The notes under the pieces: model-generated
What the model saw: only the letters and a program-made list of their open reading frames with translations
Told to the model about the DNA's origin: nothing
Databases searched by the model: none
Shown here: piece after piece, positions 6,689 through 16,276 of the stretch
Layout of the letters: each line of letters starts with the position of its first letter
How positions within the stretch are numbered: the first letter of the stretch is position 1
Source: Paenibacillus borealis
GTDB lineage: Bacteria > Bacillota > Bacilli > Paenibacillales > Paenibacillaceae
DNA length: 64,000 bases
Assembly: GCF_000758665.1 (NCBI RefSeq)
Contig: NZ_CP009285.1
Coordinates: forward strand, 4,216,001 to 4,280,000
Direction: 5' to 3'
Position numbers and translations under genes: made by a program

Positions 6689-8998
6689 TTATCTTTTCAA
6701 ATGCAGCTGGCGGTATTCTGTTGGGGTCATGCCATAGTGTTTCTTGAAATTGCGCAGAAAGCTGGAGAAGTTCGTGTAGCCGACTTGCTCGGCAATATCA
6801 TTCAGCTTCATGGGAGTTTCCAGCAGCAGCCGGTGGGCGGCCTTCATGCGTACTTCAATCAGATAGTCGACAAAATTACTGAAGGTATATTCCTTGAACA
6901 GCTTGCTTAAATAATTGGGGCTGATGTTGAACCGGTCGGCCAAATAATTAACGGAAATATCACTCTCGGCGTAGTGCTCCGTGACATAGGAGAGAACGCT
7001 TTCAATTAATTCGCCGCTTTTTTTCTTCATGCTCCGTTTCTCCTGCAGCGACTGAATCAGTTCAGCCATCAGCGAGCTTAAGACCATCCGCATCTCGTAC
7101 AGGGTCTCGCATTGCTGCAGGCGGATGAACACCGCTTCATGCTCCGTCTGAAACTGTTCGTTCAAGCTGGAGTCGGCCGCGGTTCGCAGCGCTTTCAGAA
7201 TGACCTGCAGGCAGAGCTGAACCATCATCTCTTTAGACAGATTGCAGCGGGCTGCCCGTTTGAACAGCTCCTCCAGCACGATTCCGGTCTTCTCCGCGTT
7301 CACCTGCTTGACCGTTTCCTGCACGGCATCAACGGATTCGAAGACTTCAAGCAGCCTGCCGCTGTCCCATGCACCAACATCACTGGAGGTAATGAGCGCG
7401 TTGTGCCCCAGGAGAATCTTGCAGGATATCAGTCCGGCCGACTCCAGATAGGATCTACGGATGTCATGGAAGTGGTCGTAATGCCCGCCGATGCTGATAG
7501 AGATCGTCCGTCTGAACTGTACCTCAACATAAGCCATGAAATCTTCGCTTAGAGATCTGGCTTCCGCAGTATTCTCCGCATTTCCTCCAGCTCTGAAGCT
7601 CAGAATCATTACCGCCTGTTCGTCGTTCATCTGAATTGCTGCCCCTTTCACCTTATCCTGCCGGGAGCGGATCATCTCTTCAGCTACATTGCACAGCGCG
7701 TACAGGTACAGGTTCATGTCTCCGACCTTCTCCAGCATCGCCTTATTATCGAATTCTATGGTGAGTACGATATAATGCTCCGGATACAGTTCAATGCCCA
7801 CATGCTTCAGCATCGGCTCTACGGAAGCGAATTTCGTCCGGTTGCCGGTCAGAATATCGAACATGATCTGCAGCTTCAGCGCCGGAATGCTCTCGTGCAG
7901 CTTCTTCTCTGCATTGGAATAGCCGGTGAATACCTGCTCAATTCTGTTATGCAGATCATTATAGGAGAGTGCAGATGAGGATGCTCCGCTCTGGAACCCG
8001 GAGGGAGTGCGCTCTGTAATCTCTTCCAGCCTCCCGATGAAAAACTCCATAGGAGCATACCAGCGGTGATTGACGAACCGGGTTGCGGAAACCGCGATGA
8101 TCACCATGAGCAAGGCCATGCCGATCAGAATATACCGCACAGTGAGTGAAAGCGTGCTGAGCTGATGCTGGGATACGATATAGATCAGCTTCCAGCCGGT
8201 ATAGGAAGAATTATCGTAGAATATGAGATTTCTGCCGTTGGCGGTTTTCTCTGCCACATAACCACGCCCATCGCGCGCGAGCACCCGGGAAGCGTAGCTG
8301 TTGTCCAGAATGCTCTGATGAATCTGCTTGGGGTCCTTATGGGATAGAACATTCCCGTTCCCGTCGACCAGAAATACATTGTAGCTGTCGCTGAACTGCA
8401 GATCGTCGAACATCTTCGAAATACTCTTTTCATTAATCAGCGTGACCATTACACCGCTTCTGTCTTTGGGTCCGGCGGTAAAAGGGTAATTGCGGACAAG
8501 CAGGAAATCGCTGCTCTGGGCAGCGGGAGGAGAGGCGTTCCACTTCCCGGCCTGGGCACTTCCGGTGAAGGACTTGATCCAGCCCATCGAGGGCGCAGAT
8601 TCCAGAGGGTAATAGTCGGAAGCAGAGAGGAGCTTGCCGCTGTTCTCCGAATACAGATAGATACCCTTCATATTAAAATTGGCTCCGAGACTGTTACCCA
8701 GCTGATCCTGGAGCATGGAGAGGCCCAGCAAATGCTGCGGTGTATCGAGGCCGGAATCTTCAAAAAAGGATCGGGTGTCATTGCTCCGCAGCAGATTAAT
8801 TGTGGTTAAATCGATCTCCTGCAGCGTGCTGTCTACACGTTTGCTGATCTGGCTCAGCACATTCTGATTCGAACCAATCACCTGCGCTTCTAACTGACGG
8901 ATAGAGCTAATATAGCTGATGGCTACGGTTGTCAGGATAATCAGGATGAATAATGCGGTATAAATGAGCTGTACTTTGGCTGATATTCTTCTCTTCAC
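6689..8998 (-). CDS. Membrane-bound AraC-family regulator with extracytoplasmic sensor
   Basis: A 769-residue one-component regulator common in Paenibacillus beside sugar importers. TM1 spans about residues 9-29, an extracytoplasmic dCache-like sensor region about 30-283, and TM2 about 284-306. A long cytoplasmic linker follows, then a C-terminal AraC domain at about 665-769 with two helix-turn-helices (SVNYLADRFNISPNYLSKLF and LNDIAEQVGYTNFSSFLRNF). It starts at GTG with AAGGGAG upstream. It is divergent from a lipoprotein/permease operon and most likely senses the extracellular sugar and activates that operon. No histidine-kinase or receiver domain is visible, so sensing and DNA binding sit in one chain. 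Confidence 0.87.
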   Translation of the reverse strand: MKRRISAKVQLIYTALFILIILTTVAISYISSIRQLEAQVIGSNQNVLSQISKRVDSTLQEIDLTTINLLRSNDTRSFFEDSGLDTPQHLLGLSMLQDQLGNSLGANFNMKGIYLYSENSGKLLSASDYYPLESAPSMGWIKSFTGSAQAGKWNASPPAAQSSDFLLVRNYPFTAGPKDRSGVMVTLINEKSISKMFDDLQFSDSYNVFLVDGNGNVLSHKDPKQIHQSILDNSYASRVLARDGRGYVAEKTANGRNLIFYDNSSYTGWKLIYIVSQHQLSTLSLTVRYILIGMALLMVIIAVSATRFVNHRWYAPMEFFIGRLEEITERTPSGFQSGASSSALSYNDLHNRIEQVFTGYSNAEKKLHESIPALKLQIMFDILTGNRTKFASVEPMLKHVGIELYPEHYIVLTIEFDNKAMLEKVGDMNLYLYALCNVAEEMIRSRQDKVKGAAIQMNDEQAVMILSFRAGGNAENTAEARSLSEDFMAYVEVQFRRTISISIGGHYDHFHDIRRSYLESAGLISCKILLGHNALITSSDVGAWDSGRLLEVFESVDAVQETVKQVNAEKTGIVLEELFKRAARCNLSKEMMVQLCLQVILKALRTAADSSLNEQFQTEHEAVFIRLQQCETLYEMRMVLSSLMAELIQSLQEKRSMKKKSGELIESVLSYVTEHYAESDISVNYLADRFNISPNYLSKLFKEYTFSNFVDYLIEVRMKAAHRLLLETPMKLNDIAEQVGYTNFSSFLRNFKKHYGMTPTEYRQLHLKR

Positions 8999-9093
8999 TT
9001 GCTATCGCTCCCTTATCCGGCGGATGTTCCCTTCATTATATGATATAACGAAGCGGTAAGCGGGTTTCACTTTCCATTCTGATGTAGCGTTAT

Positions 9094-9137
9094 CTACAAT
9101 TATTCCCCGGATAGCGGGAAATGAGAGTTCATTGTAG
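9094..9137. promoter_or_regulatory. Candidate operator between AraC-type regulator and importer operon
   Basis: CTACAAT (9094-9100) and ATTGTAG (9131-9137) are perfect inverted repeats. Between them lies a second pair, TTCCC (9103-9107) and GGGAA (9116-9120). The element is in the divergent region between the AraC-type regulator and the lipoprotein gene. A role as its operator is inference from position. Confidence 0.35.
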
Positions 9138-9260
9138 GTTCTGCAACTGTTCAGCCTGCAGCGGAGCCAGCTATAGTTAGGTGGAGGCCAGGCGCCAGGC
9201 TTCACCGTCATAGCAAGACATGATCTGCCCAACATCACAAGTCCATTGGAGGTCACAAGA

Positions 9261-10859
9261 ATGTACAGAAACAGAAAGCTCACCCCCGCGCTTCTCGCGG
9301 TCCTGCTGCTCGGTACGGCGGCGTTGTCCGCTTGCGGCAACAGTAATGGAAACGCCGGCACAACCGCAGAGTCATCTCCGGCTGCAGCCTCACAGCCGCC
9401 AAGCGCAGATCCGTATGCTTCGCTGCCCAAGGAGATATCCGGCTCCATTTATGACAGAGGACAGGTGGCCACCGGAGAAGGCTCCTATGAGGAGAACCGG
9501 TGGACGAAGTATATCAATGAGAATTCCGGAGTGAAGGTGAATTGGGTACCGATCCCGCGCAATCAGGAGGCCGATAAGTTCAATGTGCTGATTGCTTCCG
9601 ATCAGGCGCCGGATATGATGACGACCTTCAACCGCGACTTTATTGTCCGCTGGGCCGATGAAGGAGCCATTCAGCCGCTGGATGAGTATATCGACAAGTA
9701 CAGCACCAGCTACAAAAAATATCTGCAGGAGCATCCCGAGCTGAAGCCTTACCTGACACTGGACGACGGTAAAATCTATGCCATCGCCAGCATGCGGCCC
9801 GCCCGTGCCAATACCGCCATCTTCATCCGGCAGGACTGGCTGGATAAGCTGGGGCTGGCTATGCCGACTTCGGTGGATGAGCTGGTGGAGGTCGCCAAAG
9901 CCTTCCGGGATAATGACCCCGACGGCAACGGTGCGGCCGATACCATTCCAATGGCGATGTCAACAGCCTATACCGCAATCACCGATGACTGGTATATGGC
10001 GCGCAGTGCAGCCTGGTTCGTGGAGGACGGGAAGCTCACCCAGAGCTTCTTCACCGAACGTTATAAAGACGCTCTTGCTTTCCGCCAGCTGGCTTACCAT
10101 GAGAGTCTCGTTGACAAGGAATTTGCCACAGACAAGGAATTTTCCCGGCAGAAGCAACTGTGGACCACAGGGCGCTCCGGCATCTATTTCAGCAACCTGA
10201 ATATGGACAATACCATTACCGAGCTGCGGAAGAATAACCCGGAGGCTAAGCTGGCCGCAATTCCGCCACTGTCCACGAAATATGGAACGAACGGCTATGA
10301 GGTCGAAGTTCCCAATCATCTGCTGACTGCCTTCAATAAGAATATGAAGAACCCGCAGGCTGCAATGGAATTTATCGACTGGATGCTGGATTCAGGCTGG
10401 GAGCCGCTGACCTACGGAACCGAAGGCGTCCATTATCAGATGAAGGACAGCATTCCGGTCACGACCGATTATGACAAATGGAAGACGGAGGTCGGCTACG
10501 CCTCCGAATACCGGCTGGTACAGCAGGAGCAGCAGACGCCGGAATATTTGATTACCCGGGCTGGGGACAGCAAGGATGATCAGGATATGGCTGCCCTCAA
10601 AAGTACCATTATTAAGTTCACGGAGAACCATACCTTCCGCAAGGATCTGCCTTATATCCCGCCTGTTGCGGAATACGCCTCCATCGCCGGCTCGTTTGAG
10701 ACCAAATGGAAAGAAATCAATACCCGTATGGCGATGGGCAGCCAGACACCGGATGAAGCTGTGGAAGAGCTGCGCCAAGCCTGGAACAGCCTGGACGGAG
10801 ACAATGTGACCGCCAAGGTGCAGGCCTGGTACGATGCGAACAAAGATAAGCTGAAGTAA
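9261..10859 (+). CDS. ABC importer substrate-binding lipoprotein
   Basis: A 532-residue lipoprotein of the LipO/YtcQ-like oligosaccharide-binding group. The signal ends in the lipobox LSAC followed by G, and a low-complexity linker (Ala/Ser/Pro-rich) follows. The ATG at 9261 is preceded by TTGGAGGTCACAAG; an upstream in-frame start at 9246 is less likely. The DPDGNGAADTIP stretch near residue 218 looks like a calcium-binding loop seen in this family. It is the first gene of an operon with two permeases and glycan enzymes, so it probably captures an oligosaccharide. It is divergent from the AraC-type regulator. Confidence 0.9.
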   Translation: MYRNRKLTPALLAVLLLGTAALSACGNSNGNAGTTAESSPAAASQPPSADPYASLPKEISGSIYDRGQVATGEGSYEENRWTKYINENSGVKVNWVPIPRNQEADKFNVLIASDQAPDMMTTFNRDFIVRWADEGAIQPLDEYIDKYSTSYKKYLQEHPELKPYLTLDDGKIYAIASMRPARANTAIFIRQDWLDKLGLAMPTSVDELVEVAKAFRDNDPDGNGAADTIPMAMSTAYTAITDDWYMARSAAWFVEDGKLTQSFFTERYKDALAFRQLAYHESLVDKEFATDKEFSRQKQLWTTGRSGIYFSNLNMDNTITELRKNNPEAKLAAIPPLSTKYGTNGYEVEVPNHLLTAFNKNMKNPQAAMEFIDWMLDSGWEPLTYGTEGVHYQMKDSIPVTTDYDKWKTEVGYASEYRLVQQEQQTPEYLITRAGDSKDDQDMAALKSTIIKFTENHTFRKDLPYIPPVAEYASIAGSFETKWKEINTRMAMGSQTPDEAVEELRQAWNSLDGDNVTAKVQAWYDANKDKLK

Positions 10860-10875
10860 TGATTCTGTGATATAA

Positions 10876-10909
10876 GGGAGCTGCGGAATGAACCCTATTC
10901 CAGGCTCCC
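10876..10909 (+). other. Intergenic stem-loop after the binding-protein gene
   Basis: GGGAGC (10876-10881) pairs with GCTCCC (10904-10909), and inside them GGAAT pairs with ATTCC. No T tract follows. Such hairpins between a binding protein and its permeases usually protect the upstream message and let the binding protein be made in excess. Confidence 0.55.
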
Positions 10910-10939
10910 GACATTTATAGAGGAGTGAGAAAGAGCTAT

Positions 10940-11911
10940 ATGCCAAAAACACTGCACCAGCCTTCCGGTCCGGCGGCCATACGCTCCAAAAGCCTGAACA
11001 AGCCGGGGCGGGGCCTGTTATTTTATCTCTACCGGGACCGGTATCTGTACTTGTTCCTTATTCCGGCGATGTCCTATTTCTTCCTGTTCAAATTTGTCAC
11101 CCTGTACGGCGAGCTGATTGCCTTCAAGGACTTCCGTCTGCTTGACGGTGTATGGGGCAGTCCCTGGGTGGGACTGAAGCACTTTCATACCTTGTTTAGC
11201 AGCTCGGAGTTCTGGAATGTTCTTCGTAATACCCTGCTGCTGAATTTGTACAATCTTGTTTTTGCCTTTCCAGCTCCGATTCTGCTTGCGCTGCTGCTGA
11301 ATGAGCTGCGGGTGAACTGGTTCAAGCGGGCTGTGCAGAACATGCTGTATCTGCCCTTTTTTATCTCATGGGTGGTTCTGGCGGGGATCATCGTCTCTTT
11401 GCTGTCGCCTTCCACCGGAGTGGTGAATGCGGCACTGCGCCTGTTCGGGATCGATCCGATTTATTTCATGACCAGCACGTTATGGTGGCCTGTGGTGTTC
11501 ATTGTCTCGACCATCTGGCAGAGCGCAGGCTGGGGCACGATTATCTATATGGCTGCCATCTCCGCCATTGATCCCGGCTTATATGAAGCGGCCAAAATCG
11601 ACGGAGCCACCAAGCTGCGCCAGATCTGGCACATCACGCTGCCGGGCATCAGGGGAACCATTGGCGTCCTGCTGGTTCTGCAGATGGGGAAGATGATGGA
11701 TGTGGGCTTCGAACATATCTTTAATCTGCAGAATGCCGCTGTCTTCAGTGTATCCGATGTAATCAGCACGTTCGTGTACCGCACAGGGCTGCAGAACGCG
11801 CAATACAGTCTGGCAACGGCAGTGGGATTATTTCAGGCACTGATCGGGCTGATTCTGGTGCTGACTGTCAACAAAATTGTGAAAAAGCTGGGAGAAGGCG
11901 GATTATGGTAA
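10940..11911 (+). CDS. ABC sugar importer permease, LplB type
   Basis: A 323-residue inner-membrane permease with about six TM segments. It has the LplB-family FKDFRLLDGVWGSPWVGLKHF stretch after TM1 and an EAA loop (YEAAKIDGATKLRQIWHITLPG) that docks the ATPase. The start is uncertain: the open frame begins at GTG 10925, but the ATG at 10940 gives the more usual N-terminus. The only clear Shine-Dalgarno, GAGGAG, is too near the first and rather far from the second. The 3' end overlaps the next permease by 7 bases, so the two are coupled. No ATPase gene is nearby, so a shared MsmX-type ATPase is expected. Confidence 0.87.
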   Translation: MPKTLHQPSGPAAIRSKSLNKPGRGLLFYLYRDRYLYLFLIPAMSYFFLFKFVTLYGELIAFKDFRLLDGVWGSPWVGLKHFHTLFSSSEFWNVLRNTLLLNLYNLVFAFPAPILLALLLNELRVNWFKRAVQNMLYLPFFISWVVLAGIIVSLLSPSTGVVNAALRLFGIDPIYFMTSTLWWPVVFIVSTIWQSAGWGTIIYMAAISAIDPGLYEAAKIDGATKLRQIWHITLPGIRGTIGVLLVLQMGKMMDVGFEHIFNLQNAAVFSVSDVISTFVYRTGLQNAQYSLATAVGLFQALIGLILVLTVNKIVKKLGEGGLW

Positions 11912-12759
11912 AACGACTCAAGAGTATGCCGCTGTATCTGTTCCTCGCCCTGTGCGCTTTCATCACGGTATTTCCGCTTCTGAATATTCTGGCCATGTCG
12001 CTGAGCAGCAGCCGGGCAATTATCTCGGGCGAAGTGGTATTGTGGCCGGTGGAGATTACCGTTCAGGCCTATAAACAGCTGTTCATCGACGGGCAGCTGC
12101 TCATTGCCCTCAAGAATACAGTGATTATCACAGCCGTAGGGACTGTACTCCAGATGATCGCAACCACGCTAGCCGCGTATACGCTTTCGAAGCGGAGATT
12201 AAAAGGACGGCAGATCTTTACGTTTATGGTGATGTTCAGCATGCTGTTCGGCACTGGGCTGATCCCGCTGTTCCTGCTCGTTAAGCAGCTGCACCTGATC
12301 AATACCTTTTGGGCGATCTGGCTGCCCGGGCTGGTAAGTGCTTACAATCTGTTTGTCATGAAATCATTTTTTGAAGGCCTGCCGGCTGAGCTGGAAGAGT
12401 CGGCGACGATTGACGGCGCAACGGACCTGACGGTGTTCGTCAAGCTGACGCTGCCTTTATCCAAGCCTATCCTGGCTGCGATTTCGCTGTTCTACGCGGT
12501 GGCTCTGTGGAACACGTATTCCAACGCCTTGTATTTCATCAGCAAATCGCAGCTGCTGCCTGTAACGGTCAAGCTGTACCAGATGCTGCAGACGCCGATT
12601 GATTCCCTCCTTGCGGGCGGGGATTCCTCCCAATACATTCAGCCGGAGGGTCTGAAGGCGGCGGCAATCATCATCACGGTGCTGCCGATCCTCTGCGTAT
12701 ATCCGTTTTTGCAAAAGCATTTTATCAAAGGGGTTCTGCTGGGCTCAGTGAAGGGCTGA
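11905..12759 (+). CDS. ABC sugar importer permease, YtcP type
   Basis: A 284-residue permease, partner of the preceding LplB-type protein. It shows the typical N-terminal TM, the PLFLLVKQLHLINTFWAIWLPG region before the EAA loop, and the loop itself (LEESATIDGATDLTVFVKLTLPL). It ends in the family-typical FIKGVLLGSVKG. Its ATG lies inside the last codons of the previous gene, indicating translational coupling. It imports the ligand of the lipoprotein at 9261. Confidence 0.9.
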   Translation: MVKRLKSMPLYLFLALCAFITVFPLLNILAMSLSSSRAIISGEVVLWPVEITVQAYKQLFIDGQLLIALKNTVIITAVGTVLQMIATTLAAYTLSKRRLKGRQIFTFMVMFSMLFGTGLIPLFLLVKQLHLINTFWAIWLPGLVSAYNLFVMKSFFEGLPAELEESATIDGATDLTVFVKLTLPLSKPILAAISLFYAVALWNTYSNALYFISKSQLLPVTVKLYQMLQTPIDSLLAGGDSSQYIQPEGLKAAAIIITVLPILCVYPFLQKHFIKGVLLGSVKG

Positions 12760-12789
12760 CGGGCAGAATTCCATTTCCGGAGGTAACCC

Positions 12790-14841
12790 ATGAAGGCAAC
12801 TGCAAACTATACACTCGGTTCATTTGCGTTTGATTTACGGAACAGCCTGGCACCTGCTGAACATCTCTGGGTGTGCAGCGGCTATAGTACTGTAGCGCCG
12901 TCCGCACGAACGGTCAGCGGAGTTAAGGGCTGCTATTCGCCGCCTTTTGCCGCCAAGGATCTGGCTGTGAAACTTCATATAACAGCGGACGGACACCCTG
13001 TTCGCGATGATGGAAACTTAGGCAAAGGAGACTGTGGCGTACTCTATGCGAAAGGCGTCTGGCAGCCCGATCAGATCAAAAGGCAAGGAACATACCATCA
13101 TCTGGTGGAGGGAGGCTTGTTATCACTGGCGGTGTCCAGTGAATTGACGCCTTTGGCGGATGCCCATGGTTTCCTCCTGACCCAGCGGATCAAGAACCGC
13201 AGTCTTAGAACGGTAACGGTTGCGGTACTACCGGAGCTGTTGCCGGGAAGCCCGGCTATGGTTCCGCTGGACGAGTGGGACTATGGAGCACCGCTGACCT
13301 CTGCCAGTCCTGCCCTGCAGCTTGAGGAAGGAATCTGGGAGAATGAACAGGTCCGCATTACCCTGCTTCGGGAAGGGGGTCAGGAGCTTAGCCTTGGAGA
13401 AGGGGAGGAGGCCGTGTTCCGGCTGGCTGCGGTTCTGACTCCTGCGGGGCAAGAGTTCCGTAGGGAAGAAGGGCAGACCCTGGAAGAGCTGGGGCGGCGG
13501 ACAACCGTAGTCTGGGAACGCCGGCTTGAGGAAGCCTGCCGGGAATTGCCGGTGCTGCAATCGGATATTCCGGGTCTGGAAGACTATTACCGCCGCTCAT
13601 TGATCAGCGGGATGGTCTGTCTGTGGGAGAATCCGGAATTCGCCATTCAGCCCTTTCCCGCCGTCTCCGGCCTGGAAGGTGCCGGAATCTGCTGTTACCC
13701 CTGGGATGCCGGGGGCTACGGTGCAAGAACGCTGGCGCTGATGCTGGGGAAGGATAAAGCGGCACAACTGGCTAGTCTTATAGCAGCCAGCGGCATTGAA
13801 CGGCACTCCCGGTTTGCCCCCAGCGGACAAGGCGCCCATGTGCCCTACTCGTATAGCTTATGGTCGTTCCTGAACTTTGCCTGGTCGATCTTTGTGCTGC
13901 ATGGGGAAGGGGCAAAGCTATTTCCGACCATGCGGACACTGGCCTTATATGACGATAACCGGCTGCCGGAGTGGAGGGAGCTGCTGGATTATGGCCTTCA
14001 GCCGAACCTGCTGGAAATGCGGGGCGCAGGCTATGAGCATATCGTAGCCAGTCCGAATGCCGAGCGGGCCTGGAGCTATGACCGCTTGGCCGATCTGGCG
14101 CAACATCTGGATTTGCGGGATCAGCCCGCACAGGAATGGCGGGATAAGGCGGAGCGTATCCGCCAGTCGATCCGCACCCATCTGTGGGATGAGGACAAAG
14201 CCTGGTTCAAGGCCATTTATCCCGAAGGTCATGAGGAATGGATCTATTCAATTCAATATTATGACGCCCTTCGCTTCGGTGCCTGCACGGAGGAGATGAA
14301 GCAGGGAATGTTCGCCCAAATCAGGGACGGTGCTTTCCTAGGCAAATACGGCGTAAGCAGTATCTCGGCCGAAGATGAGCTGCATTATGAGCAGAACGAT
14401 CCGGATTGGTCGGGAGGCGGAGCCTATGCCGGAGATGGACCGATGCTTGCGCTGACGCTGTGGGAATCCGGCAGCGCTGAGCTGGCCTGGGATGTGCTGA
14501 AGCGCCATTTCTGGATGGGGCAGCATCTGCCGTATTATCCGCAGGAGCATTACTGCGACCGTCCGGCTGTTCCCGTGCATAAGCGGGCAAATGTAGTCGC
14601 AGGGCTGTCCGGCGCGGAAGCCATTCTGTTCGGCCTTACCGGCCTCGATCCCCGGCTGGATGGCAGCTTATGGATTCACCCCCGTCCGCCTGCTGAAGGG
14701 AGGGTATCTCTTTCAGGCTTCGCTTTCCGGGGGCATATCATCGATGTGCGGATGAGCCCGGAGTGGTGCGAAATCATCTGTGATGACAAGGTAATCTACA
14801 GCGGTGTGCCCAGCCTGTGTGAGGTCGTTAAATCCCGGTGA
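12790..14841 (+). CDS. Cytoplasmic (alpha/alpha)6-barrel glycoside hydrolase, MGH1/trehalase-like
   Basis: A 683-residue protein with no signal peptide. The N-terminal 250 residues look like a beta-sandwich domain. The rest has the helical repeats of a six-hairpin glycosidase, with a conserved [19 protein letters not shown] segment near residue 300 and [18 protein letters not shown] near 545. A short beta domain closes the chain. GGAGGTAACCC precedes the ATG. It follows two permeases directly and so probably acts on the imported sugar. I cannot name the GH family with confidence, and trehalase, GH63 and mannosylglycerate-hydrolase relatives are all possible. Confidence 0.7.
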   Translation: MKATANYTLGSFAFDLRNSLAPAEHLWVCSGYSTVAPSARTVSGVKGCYSPPFAAKDLAVKLHITADGHPVRDDGNLGKGDCGVLYAKGVWQPDQIKRQGTYHHLVEGGLLSLAVSSELTPLADAHGFLLTQRIKNRSLRTVTVAVLPELLPGSPAMVPLDEWDYGAPLTSASPALQLEEGIWENEQVRITLLREGGQELSLGEGEEAVFRLAAVLTPAGQEFRREEGQTLEELGRRTTVVWERRLEEACRELPVLQSDIPGLEDYYRRSLISGMVCLWENPEFAIQPFPAVSGLEGAGICCYPWDAGGYGARTLALMLGKDKAAQLASLIAASGIERHSRFAPSGQGAHVPYSYSLWSFLNFAWSIFVLHGEGAKLFPTMRTLALYDDNRLPEWRELLDYGLQPNLLEMRGAGYEHIVASPNAERAWSYDRLADLAQHLDLRDQPAQEWRDKAERIRQSIRTHLWDEDKAWFKAIYPEGHEEWIYSIQYYDALRFGACTEEMKQGMFAQIRDGAFLGKYGVSSISAEDELHYEQNDPDWSGGGAYAGDGPMLALTLWESGSAELAWDVLKRHFWMGQHLPYYPQEHYCDRPAVPVHKRANVVAGLSGAEAILFGLTGLDPRLDGSLWIHPRPPAEGRVSLSGFAFRGHIIDVRMSPEWCEIICDDKVIYSGVPSLCEVVKSR

Positions 14842-14869
14842 GCCGCTGGAAGCGAAGGGAGGGAACTAT

Positions 14870-16249
14870 GTGCACTATGAGAAGGAAGACTGGAATTTTG
14901 AACTGGTGGTAGCAGGAGCCGGAGTCGGCGGGATCAGCGCCGCCCTTGCCGCGGCGAGATTATTCAGGCGCGTGCTGCTGATTGAGGCGGGGCCGGAGGT
15001 CGGCGGCACCGGCGTCTTCTCCAGTGTCTCGCTGATCTGCAATTTCCGAGACAGCCGGGGACGTCCAATTACAAGCGGCATTCACCGTGAACTGTTCCCG
15101 GCTGCGTATACCCATTACAACGAACAGCGGGTGCCGACCTATGATGAGCTGGCCCTGAAGTCCACCTATCAGCAGCTCCTGGAAGCTGAGCCGACGCTGA
15201 CTGTATGGACCGGCTGCACGGTGGAGAGCGCCGATGTGGAGAATGGGCGGATTCAGCGCCTTCACCTTCAAGGACAACAGGCTGGCACGGTTGCAGCTGA
15301 GGTGTTTCTGGATGCGACGGCGGATGGCAATCTCTCTGCAATGGCAGGTATGCAATACGAAATCGGCCGCGAGGGTGACGGCAAGCTGCAGTCAGCCACC
15401 GCAACCTTCCGTGTGAGCGGCTTCGATCTCTTGAAGCTGGAGAATCCGGATATCCAGACCTGGCCGGCAATTCATTCGCTGAGGCTTGAGCTGCTGCCGT
15501 ATTATCAGGCGCTGAAGGACGAGGGGAAGACCGCTAATCCAAGGCAGAGCATCACCTGCTTTCCGTATCCGGACGGCAAGGCGCTGCTCTTCAACTCCAC
15601 CTCTGTGCTGGGGGTGGACCCTACCCGTCCGGATTCCGTAAGCCGGGGCATGGAGGAGGGTACCCGTCAAGCCAATGAACTGTTCGGGGCTATCTGCGGT
15701 CATCCGGCCTTCCGGCAAGCCAGGCTGGATTATATCGCGCCGCGACTCGGCGTCAGAGAAGGCCGGCGGATCACAGGTGAGTACATCCTGACGGCAGAGG
15801 ATTGTCTGAACACCCGGCATTTCGGGGATATGATTGCGGCTTGCGCCTATTCATTGGACATTCATAGTCCAGATGGAGGGGCAACCAGACTCGAGAGCAT
15901 TCCCGGGGACGGTTATTACCATATCCCCTATCGTTCCCTGATCCCTGTGGGCTGCTCCAATCTGCTGCTCGCCTCCCGCTGCATCAGCGGAACCCATGAG
16001 GCGCACAGCTCCTACCGGATCATGGCGTCGGTCAGCGCCATCGGCGAAGCGGCGGGTGTCGCTGCCTCGCTGGCCGTGATTCAGCGGAAGAAGGATGTAA
16101 GGGAGGTGAGGCCTGCGCATATCCGTTATGTGCTTCAGCTGCGGGGGCAATTCACAGAAGGCGAAGTGGAGCGGATTCCGCTTCCGGCAAGTCCGCAGCA
16201 GGAACCGCCTGTATCCGTTGAACCGAACTTCAAGTCAAATCATGACTGA
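14870..16249 (+). CDS. FAD-dependent oxidoreductase (PF12831-like)
   Basis: A 459-residue flavoprotein with GAGVGGISAALAAAR at residues 16-30, the ribose-binding acidic strand end LLIEAG and the GGTGVFSSVSLICNF segment typical of the FAD_oxidored family. A C-terminal SRCISGTHEAHSSYRIM region completes the flavin pocket. I chose GTG 14870 because AAGGGAGG lies seven bases before it; the open frame starts at 14804 inside the previous gene. It sits between two glycosidase genes. Members of this family are often labelled xanthan lyase by error transfer, but nothing here is lyase-like. A sugar or polyol oxidation is inferred from context. Confidence 0.82.
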   Translation: MHYEKEDWNFELVVAGAGVGGISAALAAARLFRRVLLIEAGPEVGGTGVFSSVSLICNFRDSRGRPITSGIHRELFPAAYTHYNEQRVPTYDELALKSTYQQLLEAEPTLTVWTGCTVESADVENGRIQRLHLQGQQAGTVAAEVFLDATADGNLSAMAGMQYEIGREGDGKLQSATATFRVSGFDLLKLENPDIQTWPAIHSLRLELLPYYQALKDEGKTANPRQSITCFPYPDGKALLFNSTSVLGVDPTRPDSVSRGMEEGTRQANELFGAICGHPAFRQARLDYIAPRLGVREGRRITGEYILTAEDCLNTRHFGDMIAACAYSLDIHSPDGGATRLESIPGDGYYHIPYRSLIPVGCSNLLLASRCISGTHEAHSSYRIMASVSAIGEAAGVAASLAVIQRKKDVREVRPAHIRYVLQLRGQFTEGEVERIPLPASPQQEPPVSVEPNFKSNHD

Positions 16250-16276
16250 CATTTCAGAAGGGAGGAATAAGCGACG